The position numbers were made by a program, and so were the translations under genes. Below, in pieces: positions 1 to 6,944 of a DNA stretch of 15,010 nt. This DNA comes from Chloroflexota bacterium (GTDB taxonomy: Bacteria; Chloroflexota; Chloroflexia; Thermomicrobiales; JADLAZ01), in contig JADLAZ010000066.1 of assembly GCA_020849725.1 (NCBI GenBank), positions 1-15,010 of the forward strand, written 5' to 3'. The notes under the pieces were generated by a model, which was not told where the DNA came from, searched no databases, and saw nothing but the letters and a program-made list of their open reading frames with translations. Within the stretch, counting starts at the first letter, position 1; each line of letters begins with the position of its first letter.

Positions 1-268
1 AGAGCTTGTCTTCGAAAAAGGCGGTCCGGTAGTTCTTCAACCCGACAAAGCGAGGGTCACTAATGATGTCATACTCGGTGAAGCTGAAATAGAACGAGGC
101 CAGGATCGGCCCAATCGTGAAGAGGAGTAGGCCGATCACCCAAGGCAGGGCGAACAAGTAGCCCCACAATGCCCGGCGTGCCTGCAGCGGCGTGTGGGCG
201 CCGACAACTCGTACCAGGAGCGCGAACGGTTGCGCTGACGGAGTGACCCGTATCTCAGACTGTGCCAC
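1..268 (-). CDS. Carbohydrate ABC transporter permease, MalF/UgpA type (N-terminal fragment)
   Basis: This is an inner-membrane permease subunit of a binding-protein-dependent sugar importer; only the first 89 codons lie in the window and the rest runs off the left edge. The visible protein has a hydrophilic N-terminus (VAQSEIRVTPSAQPF...), then a first membrane helix reading GYLFALPWVIGLLLFTIGP, then ILASFYFSFTEYD and FVGLKNYRTAFFED. The helix followed by 'P-x-x-x-S-F-Y-x-S-F-T' and 'F-V-G-L-x-N-Y' is typical of MalF/UgpA-class permeases. The start is GTG at 268: an in-frame TGA lies two codons upstream, so no earlier start is possible, and AAGGGA sits at good ribosome-binding distance. It is transcribed away from the receiver gene at 544. 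The substrate cannot be told; a solute-binding protein and a second permease would be expected nearby but are outside the window. Confidence 0.9.
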   Translation of the reverse strand, partial: MAQSEIRVTPSAQPFALLVRVVGAHTPLQARRALWGYLFALPWVIGLLLFTIGPILASFYFSFTEYDIISDPRFVGLKNYRTAFFEDKL

Positions 269-373
269 GTCTCATCCCTTACAACACCACGGTGCAGGGT
301 GTCCTCATGTAGCGAGTAGCCGCCTGACCGCCCTAACCGATCGGACGCATGGCGGCGCCAACCCAGGGTTCGC

Positions 374-402
374 TTGCCCGTGACCACCCTGATGCCTATA
401 CT
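374..402 (+). promoter_or_regulatory. Putative sigma-70 promoter for the receiver-protein gene
   Basis: TTGCCC (374-379) and TATACT (397-402) are separated by exactly 17 bp, a good match to the housekeeping consensus. Transcription would begin near 409, leaving a leader of about 120-135 nt before the start codons at 532-544. It lies in the 275-bp gap between the divergent permease and receiver genes and argues against the upstream in-frame ATG at 349 being used. No convincing minus-strand promoter for the permease was seen in this gap. Confidence 0.5.
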
Positions 403-523
403 GCTTCCACTGGGGATTACGTCATCGCATGTTGGTATCGTAGTCTTTGGTCCACTCGGGGTCAAGGCTGCAACTCCCAAGATCCTCTCCTATTAATCCC
501 CCGGCGTAGCCGGTCGCCGGGTC

Positions 524-543
524 GGGGATGCATGGGGATGCAT
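524..543 (+). repeat. Perfect 10-bp tandem repeat GGGGATGCAT x2 at a translation start
   Basis: Two head-to-tail copies of GGGGATGCAT lie directly before ATG 544. Each copy carries a G-rich Shine-Dalgarno-like stretch. Together they create in-frame ATGs at 532 and 538 in addition to 544, plus an out-of-frame ATG at 528 that opens a 7-codon reading frame ending in TGA at 549-551. Confidence 0.8.
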
Positions 544-1791
544 ATGGATGAGCGCTCGGCGGCTCGGGCTGATTTCGTTGACCTGGTGCGCGACGCGCTG
601 CTCCATCTCTACGACCTGACCACCCTCCAGACGCACCGACTGGCCGCCGTGGTTGCCCGTCCCGGCAGGGAGGCGCCGGCACGTGGTCAGGGTCTGCGTA
701 AGGCGTTGCTTGATGCCATTGGCAGCGTGCATCCTGGCGCCGGCGTTCCGACAACGTCGCGGGCGTGGCGCACCTACCGTCTGTTGGAGCTGCGCTACAT
801 TGAGGGGCTTGACGTCGCGGCTGTCAGCGACCAATTGGCGCTCGGTCGGAGCCACTATCATCGGGAGCACCACCGAGCGCTCCAGGCGGTCGCCGACGCG
901 CTCTGGGAACGTGTTCACGACCAGATGACCTCTGGGTCGGTCGTGGTGATCACCGACTGGGCAGAGCCCGAGAGGGTACCGCTGCCGTCCACCGCCGAAT
1001 CACGTGGGCAAGTGACGAGCGTTGCCGAGTCGCTCGACCTAGGGGCAATCACACGTGACATCTGTGTCCTGCTAGAGCCGCTTTGCGCTCAGCGCGGGGT
1101 AGGGCTGCAATGGAGCCCGCCAGCCGTGCCGGTGATGGTCTATGCCGACCGGGTCGCGCTGCGTCAGGCCTTGCTGATGCTCTCCGCACCGGTGATCGAG
1201 GGCGACGAGCGCGGCGTGGTGACCGTCGCGCTGGCTGCGCAGGACGGCTGGGCACAGGTCACGATTGGTCGCCCGGTCACTGCCGATGGGCCGTCCGTCG
1301 CGCCCGCTGACGCCGGCGCCCGACCCTTTGTCGAGGCGATCCGGGGCCGCCTCTCCTTCCTGCCCACCTCGACACAAACCGACACATGGGGCGTCCAGCT
1401 TTCGCTACCGTCCAGCAGTGGCGCTGAACTGCTGGTCGTCGACAACAGCGTCGACTTCATCCGGCTGGTCGAGCGCGCCCTGAGTGGATCCGCGTGGGAG
1501 GTGGTCGGCGCAAGCGATGTTGACCGGGCGTTGCGAGCGGTCGCGGAGCATCGGCCGCGAGCCATCTTGCTCGACATCGTCCTGCCAGGCCATGATGGCT
1601 GGGAGTTCCTCCAGGCGCTCAAGCGCGAACCGGCGACTCGGCACATTCCGATCATTGTCTGCTCAGTACTTGGCCAGCCATCGGTGGCGATCGCACTCGG
1701 CGCCGCCGCGTACCTTCAGAAGCCGGTCGATGGCCCACGCCTCATGGCCGCCCTCAGCCCCTACGCCGATGTGGATGGCGCAGTCAAATAG
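544..1791 (+). CDS. Receiver-domain protein with sigma-region-4-like N-terminus and degenerate ATPase domain
   Basis: A cytoplasmic two-component signalling protein of 415 residues from ATG 544; starts at 538 or 532 are also possible. Residues about 70-125 (WRTYRLLELRYIEGLDVAAV, then the QLALGRSHYHREH region) resemble a sigma-region-4 or HTH segment; I recall similar segments at the front of Chloroflexota signalling proteins. Residues about 195-290 look like a histidine-kinase ATPase remnant: ADRVALRQALLMLSAPVIEG matches the N-box region, but the Asn is gone, no DxGxG loop is present and there is no H-box. Residues about 295-405 form a receiver: D300, phospho-acceptor D344 (ILLDIVLPG), S374 and K393 (QKP), so it should still accept phosphate. 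The usual second N-terminal acid is Asn (VDNS). There is no classical output domain. Its 3' end overlaps that of the hybrid kinase by 31 bp; the kinase is a natural but unproven partner. The role of the N-terminus is unknown. Confidence 0.85.
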   Translation: MDERSAARADFVDLVRDALLHLYDLTTLQTHRLAAVVARPGREAPARGQGLRKALLDAIGSVHPGAGVPTTSRAWRTYRLLELRYIEGLDVAAVSDQLALGRSHYHREHHRALQAVADALWERVHDQMTSGSVVVITDWAEPERVPLPSTAESRGQVTSVAESLDLGAITRDICVLLEPLCAQRGVGLQWSPPAVPVMVYADRVALRQALLMLSAPVIEGDERGVVTVALAAQDGWAQVTIGRPVTADGPSVAPADAGARPFVEAIRGRLSFLPTSTQTDTWGVQLSLPSSSGAELLVVDNSVDFIRLVERALSGSAWEVVGASDVDRALRAVAEHRPRAILLDIVLPGHDGWEFLQALKREPATRHIPIIVCSVLGQPSVAIALGAAAYLQKPVDGPRLMAALSPYADVDGAVK

Positions 1792-4016
1792 CCGCGGGGT
1801 GGTCGTAGCGTCCCGAGCAAGGCTTCGACGGCGCCGAGCAACTCTTCCAACTGGAACCCCTCCGGTGCGGTGACCGACAGCGTCCCATGCAACGGGAACT
1901 GGGCGAGCAATTGGTCTTCACCGGACAGCACGATGACGGGCACGCCAGCCAGCGCCGGAATGCTTCGCATCTGGCGCAGGACGTCCACGCCGCCCAACCC
2001 CGGCATGACCAGGTCGAGCAGGACGAGGTCCGGCGGGACGCCAGCCAGCGCTGCCAGCGCCTCCTCCCCGGTATGCGCGCCACGCACCTCGCAACCGTCC
2101 GGCAGCGCCTCCGACGCGCGGAGCATCCGCTCTAGCAAGCGGACGAAGTCTGAGTCATCGTCCACCAGCAGCACCCGACGGAGAGGGCATCCCAGGTTGG
2201 CAATGGCCTCGACCAGGGCCTCCCGAGCGATGGGCTTGACCAGGTGACCAGCCGCCCCCAGCGCGGCCGACAGGCGCTCGCCATGCGGCAACGGCAAGCG
2301 GATGAGCGGCACCGATGCCTCCCTGCCACCAGAGTCTAGGTCCGCGTCAGCTAGGACTACCTGCGCCCGTGCGTCGATGGCGATGGTGGCGGCAGTCGTC
2401 AGGTCAACGGCCGCCAGCACGCTCCATCCCTTGAGATGGCGGCGGAGGAAATCAGCCAGTTGCTCGTCGCCACCCGCCAGCACGAGGATGCGCTCGACAG
2501 CAGCACTGATCGGTCGGCCGATCGACGGCTGCACCGCGGCGAGGTGTGGCGCACCCAGCGGCAGCGTAAACCAGAAGTTGGTCCCGCGACCAACGATGCT
2601 GTCGACGCCAATGCCACCGCCATGCAACCGGACGAACTCGCGGCTGAGCGGAAGGCCGAGCCCGACACCGCCAAGCCCCCGCCCATCCGGTCGAGCGGTC
2701 TCGCTCGTGCTGTAGAACTCCTCGAACACCAGCGGCAGGTCGGTCGATGCTATGCCGGCGCCAGTGTCGGTAACAGTTACTCGTACGGCGACGTCATCAT
2801 GCCGCGCGGCGACGGTGATGCCGCCGCGCTCGGTGAAGCGCGCTGCGTTCGTCATCAGGTTGAGGAGTACCTGACGGATGCGCAGCCGGTCGAGGCTCAT
2901 GACCGGTAGGGTTGGCTCGATCTCGAGACGGAGCCAGAGTCCCTTAGCCTCGACGTAGGGACGAACGATGTCGCAGGCATCGCCGATGACCTGGGCAAGG
3001 TCAATCGGTTCGCGTGCTAGCGCCAGGCGCCCGATGCCGATACGTGCCAGATCAATCACATCGTTGGTCAATGTCAGGAGATGCTGCGCACTCCGAAAGA
3101 CAGCGTACAGGTCGCCGCGATAGCCAGCCGGCAACGGCGCACCGTAGCTCTCGGGCGCGCTCAACATCAGCTCGCTGAAGCCCACGATGAGGTTGAGCGG
3201 AGTCCGTAGTTCGTGGCTGATGTTCGTCGCGAACTCGGCTTTTGCGCGCTCAGCCTCCTCAGCTGCCTTCCAGGCCAGTTCGAGCGCGGCATTGGCGCGC
3301 TGAAGTCGGTAGTAGGCCTGATCAAGTTGCTTGAGCGCTCCGACCAACTCGGCACGGTTCTGGCGTGCCTCCTGCGTCTTAAGCCACGCTTCGGCATGAC
3401 TGGCAACTGACCAGGTGATCGCCTGGTAGAGGTTGCGAGCGAGTGCCCAGGCCGCCACCAGCGTCGCCGCAGCCATGAGGCCTGCCTCGACCAACCGGTC
3501 GCCGCTGAGCCATGGCATCGCTCCGGTTGACCACAGGCCAACGATGGAACCGATGACGGCGATGCCGGCACTCAGGCCGAGCAGCGGTGACAGCAGGACG
3601 ACGGCCGCCAACACGAGTGCCGGTAGCAGCGCCAGTGGCGCCGCGGACCCACGCATCCACATCTCGGCGACCAGCGCGCCACCGACGACAATCACAAAGA
3701 GATGGGCGGCGAGAGTTGGGTGGCGGAACCGGAGCCGGTCGCACACGAACAAGCCCATCAGAACCACCAGGCCCGATACCCAGTGCCAGAGTGTCATGGT
3801 CGGCGAGTCGCCGTGGACGTCGAAGACCTGTGGCAGTCCAACCTGAAAAGTCAGCAATCCTGCCGCGCTCACCACCACCAGGAGTCGGAGCGTTTCTCCA
3901 CGCAACTCCGCCATGTGGTACGCGAGCGCCGGGTCAGTCGAACGAACTATTGCAGTCTGGTCGCGCCCGCTGCCGTCGGTGTCGGCGTCCGTCTGGCGAC
4001 TTCGGTCAGCGACCAT
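1761..4016 (-). CDS. Membrane hybrid histidine kinase with two receiver-like domains
   Basis: A 751-residue sensor kinase. Order: hydrophilic N-terminus (1-40); five or six membrane helices between about 42 and 195 with no large extracytoplasmic domain; a coiled-coil stretch (about 205-258); a HisKA domain with ISHELRTPLN (phospho-acceptor H268); and an HATPase domain with N-box NLMTNAARF (N390), DTGAGI (417-422) and GVGLGL (450-455). The kinase core looks intact. Then a degenerate receiver (about 507-605) that keeps K594 but has no clear acidic pocket. Last, a second receiver (about 613-735) with VDDD and D668 (LVLLDLVMPG) but Ala where the conserved Lys should be (SVTAPEG). ATG 4016 has GGAGGA eight bases upstream. 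It overlaps the 3' end of the receiver gene on the opposite strand by 31 bp. The signal is unknown; the membrane-buried sensor suggests a membrane or hydrophobic cue, which is inference. Confidence 0.93.
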   Translation of the reverse strand: MVADRSRQTDADTDGSGRDQTAIVRSTDPALAYHMAELRGETLRLLVVVSAAGLLTFQVGLPQVFDVHGDSPTMTLWHWVSGLVVLMGLFVCDRLRFRHPTLAAHLFVIVVGGALVAEMWMRGSAAPLALLPALVLAAVVLLSPLLGLSAGIAVIGSIVGLWSTGAMPWLSGDRLVEAGLMAAATLVAAWALARNLYQAITWSVASHAEAWLKTQEARQNRAELVGALKQLDQAYYRLQRANAALELAWKAAEEAERAKAEFATNISHELRTPLNLIVGFSELMLSAPESYGAPLPAGYRGDLYAVFRSAQHLLTLTNDVIDLARIGIGRLALAREPIDLAQVIGDACDIVRPYVEAKGLWLRLEIEPTLPVMSLDRLRIRQVLLNLMTNAARFTERGGITVAARHDDVAVRVTVTDTGAGIASTDLPLVFEEFYSTSETARPDGRGLGGVGLGLPLSREFVRLHGGGIGVDSIVGRGTNFWFTLPLGAPHLAAVQPSIGRPISAAVERILVLAGGDEQLADFLRRHLKGWSVLAAVDLTTAATIAIDARAQVVLADADLDSGGREASVPLIRLPLPHGERLSAALGAAGHLVKPIAREALVEAIANLGCPLRRVLLVDDDSDFVRLLERMLRASEALPDGCEVRGAHTGEEALAALAGVPPDLVLLDLVMPGLGGVDVLRQMRSIPALAGVPVIVLSGEDQLLAQFPLHGTLSVTAPEGFQLEELLGAVEALLGTLRPPRGYLTAPSTSA

Positions 4017-4123
4017 ACTGGTCCTCCTTCCCTACCCTGGACACGCAACGTGGTCCGCCACCTGGCTCACTGCACGCGAGTACTCAGGATGGGGCCAGAA
4101 GAGCCAAAAGAGCCAGTCGAGGC

Positions 4124-4151
4124 GATCGGTAGGTGGAGTATACTCCCGATC
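4124..4151 (-). promoter_or_regulatory. Inverted-repeat element and possible -10 upstream of the hybrid kinase
   Basis: In the 160-bp gap between the glycosyltransferase-like gene and the kinase gene, a perfect 12-bp palindrome GGAGTATACTCC (4135-4146) is bracketed by GATCGG (4124-4129) and CCGATC (4146-4151). On the minus strand the palindrome contains TATACT, a good -10 hexamer, about 115 nt before the kinase start; no good -35 was found. It could be an operator over a kinase promoter, or part of a transcription end for the upstream gene, since a TTTT run follows about 23 nt later on that strand. The same gap also holds a 9-bp near-repeat GGCTCTTTT/GGCTCTTCT (minus strand). Confidence 0.35.
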
Positions 4152-4176
4152 ACCCTGCCGACTGTCCCTATTGGCT

Positions 4177-5964
4177 CTACTCCGTCGTGAGGCGAGTGGT
4201 GCCCGTCGCGCCAGTGGTCGCCCCGCGCACAGACAGCGTGTAGCGGCCCGGCGGCAGCGCGGCCGGCAGGGCGAGCTCGTGGCGGACTGAGCCGGTGGCG
4301 CTGGCGCGGGTCTGGCCAAGATCGACGGTGCGCCCATCAGCGGCGGTGAGCCACAGGCCGGCCACTTCGCGCGGCTGCAGTCCGTCGATGTGCAGGCTGA
4401 CGGTCGCGCCGGCGCGGGCTGGGCCGACAACGCTTACTGCCGGTGGCGGTGGCCGGAAATGCAGCGTGTACGGGCCGATCTCCTCGCGCGCCGGCGCCAC
4501 CGGCCGGTCGGAGTTCGCCAGCCGGCGGTCGGTGATCCAGCCGCCGGGAGCGCGATCGGCGACGATGCGATTGAACAGCGTCAGATCCCAGACCGGCGCG
4601 ACTCCATCCAAGCGATTGGTCAGTACGCGCAGCGCGTAGCTCTCGTTGAAGAGCGCATTGTTCTCGCCCGGCACGCCGACCTCCATCGGCAGTGCGGGAG
4701 CCTCGTCCAGCTCGCCGGCCGCCCAGGCGGTGCGCAGGCGTGCGGCCAGCGCCACCGTCGCCGGCGCGGGGTAGGGATGCGGTCGGCCGAGCAGCGTCGC
4801 GCCGCAGAACCAGACCAGCAGGCCGGCGGCAGCGAGCGCGGCCAGCCGGGGCCAGCCGGCCCGTTGCCAGAGCGCGACTACCGTCAGGCTCACCAGCGGC
4901 AGCAGTAGCACGATCGTCGACATGACGTAGCGGTCGCGGCCGGCGCCGATGCCGGAGAAGCGCGCCGTCACCAGCGCCAGCACCGCCAGTTCGCCCAGCA
5001 ACCAGAGCGTGTAGCCGGCCACACCCGGTCGCCGCCGCTGCCAGAGCGCGCCGGCGAGCGCGAGCCCGACGACCGGCCAGGCCAGCGTAGCGGTGAAGAT
5101 CGGATAGAAGACGAGCCGCTCAATTGCCGTCAGCGACTCGTGAGTCGCCTCGGCAGCGGTGATGTCGCTGGTGACGTGGGCGAAGGAGAATGGGTCACCG
5201 CTGACGAGCGCGCTGGCGCCGACCCAGACGGCGGGGAACAGGAATGGCACGACCAGCGGCGCCAGCGTGCGCGGCCGGCGGCGCTCGCCCGGCGTGGCGA
5301 CGGCGGCGACGAGCGGCGCCAGCGCTAGCGCGTAGAACCAGCCCTCGTAGCGCAGCATCGTCGCGGCCAGCAGTGTTAGAGCGGCCAGCCACAGGCCGCG
5401 ACTGGAGCGGACGCCGCTCACCGGCGTGGCCTGCAGCCAGGTGACGAGGCCCAGGCCAGCGGCGCTCACGGCCAGCGCGAATGGCGCCTCGGCCAGGCCG
5501 CTGAGGCCGAACCAGACCGACCAGGGAAAGCCAGCCGCCAGCAGGCCCGTCACCAGACCGGCCGCTGGTCCGCCGAGACGCCAGCCGATGGCGGCCAGCA
5601 GCCAGGCGCTGCCGAGCGCGGCGGCGCCGTTCAACACGATTGGCGTCACGGCCAGGTCGGGCCAGACCCACAGCGCTGCGCCCGTCAGCCAGAACTGGAG
5701 TGGCAGCCAGACGCCGACGTCGAATCGGGGTGCACGCGCCCACTCGGCGGCGTGGATGATGCGCGCGTAGCCGTCGGCGTTGTACTCCAGGAAACCGGTC
5801 TGGCGGGCGACCAGGCTGGCCAGCAGCCGCACCAGCGCGACGGCGACCGTCACCAGCGCGACGCCGGGCCACGCCGACCGCCGCGTGACGGCCTGGGCGG
5901 GGGCCGGCGCGGCCGGTGGGGTCAGCACAGGCGACCCGTGGCGCTGCCAATCATCATGGGCCAT
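4177..5964 (-). CDS. Polytopic GT-C-type glycosyltransferase-like membrane protein with soluble C-terminal domain
   Basis: A 595-residue protein with about ten hydrophobic helices between 33 and 395, then a hydrophilic C-terminal part of about 200 residues. After the first helix comes the acidic loop YNADGYARI (D64), the position where GT-C enzymes (ArnT, PMT, GT39) carry a catalytic Asp. Further marks are MLRYEGWFY (R205-E207) and GRDRYVM (343-348), which I associate with the ArnT/PMT-like superfamily. The C-terminal 90 residues (PAVSVVGPARAGATVSLHI through PPGRYTLSV) read like an Ig-like beta-sandwich, probably outside the membrane. By family, such enzymes move a sugar from a lipid-phosphate donor to a lipid, glycan or protein; donor and acceptor cannot be told here. 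ATG 5964 has GGAG about ten bases upstream. It is transcribed alone, divergently from the yqeY-like gene. Exact family assignment is uncertain. Confidence 0.75.
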   Translation of the reverse strand: MAHDDWQRHGSPVLTPPAAPAPAQAVTRRSAWPGVALVTVAVALVRLLASLVARQTGFLEYNADGYARIIHAAEWARAPRFDVGVWLPLQFWLTGAALWVWPDLAVTPIVLNGAAALGSAWLLAAIGWRLGGPAAGLVTGLLAAGFPWSVWFGLSGLAEAPFALAVSAAGLGLVTWLQATPVSGVRSSRGLWLAALTLLAATMLRYEGWFYALALAPLVAAVATPGERRRPRTLAPLVVPFLFPAVWVGASALVSGDPFSFAHVTSDITAAEATHESLTAIERLVFYPIFTATLAWPVVGLALAGALWQRRRPGVAGYTLWLLGELAVLALVTARFSGIGAGRDRYVMSTIVLLLPLVSLTVVALWQRAGWPRLAALAAAGLLVWFCGATLLGRPHPYPAPATVALAARLRTAWAAGELDEAPALPMEVGVPGENNALFNESYALRVLTNRLDGVAPVWDLTLFNRIVADRAPGGWITDRRLANSDRPVAPAREEIGPYTLHFRPPPPAVSVVGPARAGATVSLHIDGLQPREVAGLWLTAADGRTVDLGQTRASATGSVRHELALPAALPPGRYTLSVRGATTGATGTTRLTTE

Positions 5965-6086
5965 GGGCGCGTCACTCCGGGCCGGCGATGGGCGGCGGTC
6001 GCGACCGCCTGGCGCTGCCCGCCGGCGAACTGCCGGAGCAACCGCAGCGGCGTCGCCGACTGGTAGAGCGCCGTCCGGACTGCCGC

Positions 6087-6114
6087 ATTATGCCAGGTAT
6101 TGACTACCTGTGAC
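6087..6114 (-). promoter_or_regulatory. Putative promoter with operator-like inverted repeat for the glycosyltransferase-like gene
   Basis: Read on the minus strand, GTCACA (6114-6109) and CATAAT (6092-6087) are 16 bp apart, matching the sigma-70 hexamers at 4/6 and 5/6 positions. Between them lies a perfect inverted repeat, CAGGTA-TTGAC-TACCTG (6094-6110). A repeat in this position is typical of a repressor site, but no regulator is known. The leader to ATG 5964 would be about 115 nt. Confidence 0.4.
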
Positions 6115-6238
6115 CACTGGCGACGACCTTCGACGCAGTCGGTGGCCGGCCAGACTATGCCATTGACGGGTGGCCGCGCGCCGACACCACCATCGTTTGG
6201 CTGGCCGTGGTCGGGCGCCGAACAGCGTCTCGGTGGTC

Positions 6239-6247
6239 TGGTACACT
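6239..6247 (+). promoter_or_regulatory. Extended -10 promoter element for the yqeY-pgpH-ybeY run
   Basis: TGGTACACT matches the extended -10 pattern TGnTATAAT at the TG and at four of six hexamer bases. No good -35 is found 16-18 bp upstream, which extended -10 promoters tolerate. Transcription would begin near 6254, about 30 nt before the yqeY-like start. Confidence 0.35.
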
Positions 6248-6284
6248 AGGCAGCAGTCACACGTGGAGTCGTCGTGGAGCGGGG

Positions 6285-6920
6285 ATGATGGCGCTCGCCG
6301 AACGGCTGGCCAACGATCTAAAGGACGCGATGCGCGCCGGCGACACGGCGCGGCGCGACGTGATCCGATTGCTGCTGGCAGCGGTCAAGAATGCCGAGCT
6401 GGTCAAAAACGGCCCACTGACACCGGAGGAGGTGGCAGCGGCGCTGACGGCGGCCGGCCTGTCGCTGCCGCGCGATCAGGTGCATCCAACGCTCGAGGCG
6501 GCCTGGGCCGTCCGGCGTGGCGAGCCGGCGCCGGACGGGCTCGATGTCCGCGCTGTCACGGCGCTGGTCGCGGCCAGCGCGGCCAAGGCCGCCCAGGCCG
6601 GCCCGCTCACCGATGATGAGGTCGAGGCGCTGGTGCGCAAGCAGGCCAAACAGCGCCGCGACTCGATCGACGCCTATCGCGCCGGCAGCCGGCCGGACCT
6701 GGCCGCGCGCGAGGAGGCGGAGCTGGCGCTCCTGGGCGACTACCTCCCGCAACCGATCAGCGCCGAGGAGTTGACCGCGCTGGTGCGCGCGGCGGTCGAC
6801 GAGGTCGGTGCGACGAGCCTGCGGGACATGGGCAAGGTCATGCCGGTGGCGATGGCCCGAGTCGGCGGACGCGCCGACGGCAAGGCGGTGAGTGCCGCTG
6901 TGCGGGCGCTGCTGACCTAG
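6285..6920 (+). CDS. yqeY: GatB/YqeY-domain protein with an insertion
   Basis: A small cytoplasmic protein related to the tail domain of GatB, the tRNA-amidotransferase subunit; the free-standing family is thought to act on tRNA or translation, but its role is not firmly known. Numbering below is from the second Met (6288). The N-terminal helices (ALAERLANDLKDAMRAGDTA, then DVIRLLLAAVKNAE) and the C-terminal part (KQAKQRRDSIDAYRAGSRPD, AELALLGDYLPQPIS, GATSLRDMGKVMP) match the family closely. The usual length is about 150 residues; this one has 210-211. The surplus is a block of about 60 residues (roughly 45-105) between the first helical hairpin and the KQRRDS segment, flanked by similar motifs GPLTPEEV and GPLTDDEV. 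Start ATG 6285 (or the adjacent ATG 6288) has GGAG at 6276-6279. pgpH follows after 24 bp, suggesting one transcript. Confidence 0.9.
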   Translation: MMALAERLANDLKDAMRAGDTARRDVIRLLLAAVKNAELVKNGPLTPEEVAAALTAAGLSLPRDQVHPTLEAAWAVRRGEPAPDGLDVRAVTALVAASAAKAAQAGPLTDDEVEALVRKQAKQRRDSIDAYRAGSRPDLAAREEAELALLGDYLPQPISAEELTALVRAAVDEVGATSLRDMGKVMPVAMARVGGRADGKAVSAAVRALLT

Positions 6921-6944
6921 CTGGCCGAACGACACGAGGCGCCG

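Larger units (their letters stand above)
5965..6284. other. 320-bp divergent intergenic region without a credible gene
   Basis: This stretch separates the minus-strand glycosyltransferase-like gene from the plus-strand yqeY-like gene. Short open frames here have no recognisable protein features and no good start signals. What can be supported is a minus-strand promoter candidate with an inverted repeat (6087-6114) and an extended -10 on the plus strand (6239-6247). No RNA gene or riboswitch was recognised. Confidence 0.6.

Noticed and set aside
136..480. A 114-codon minus-strand open frame near the left edge
   Set aside because: The real permease frame from GTG 268 overlaps it in another frame and shows clear family motifs; the 114-codon frame shows none.
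349..543. Upstream in-frame extension of the receiver protein from ATG 349
   Set aside because: The extension has no protein-like features, contains a good promoter (374-402), and strong ribosome-binding sequence occurs only at 524-543.
3587..4132. A 181-codon plus-strand open frame
   Set aside because: It is antisense to the membrane part of the hybrid kinase and its composition is Arg/Pro/Ser-rich with no domain.
5195..5950. A 251-codon minus-strand frame within the glycosyltransferase-like gene
   Set aside because: It is a shifted frame of the same strand, dominated by Arg/Gly/Ala, and the membrane protein frame is clearly the real one.
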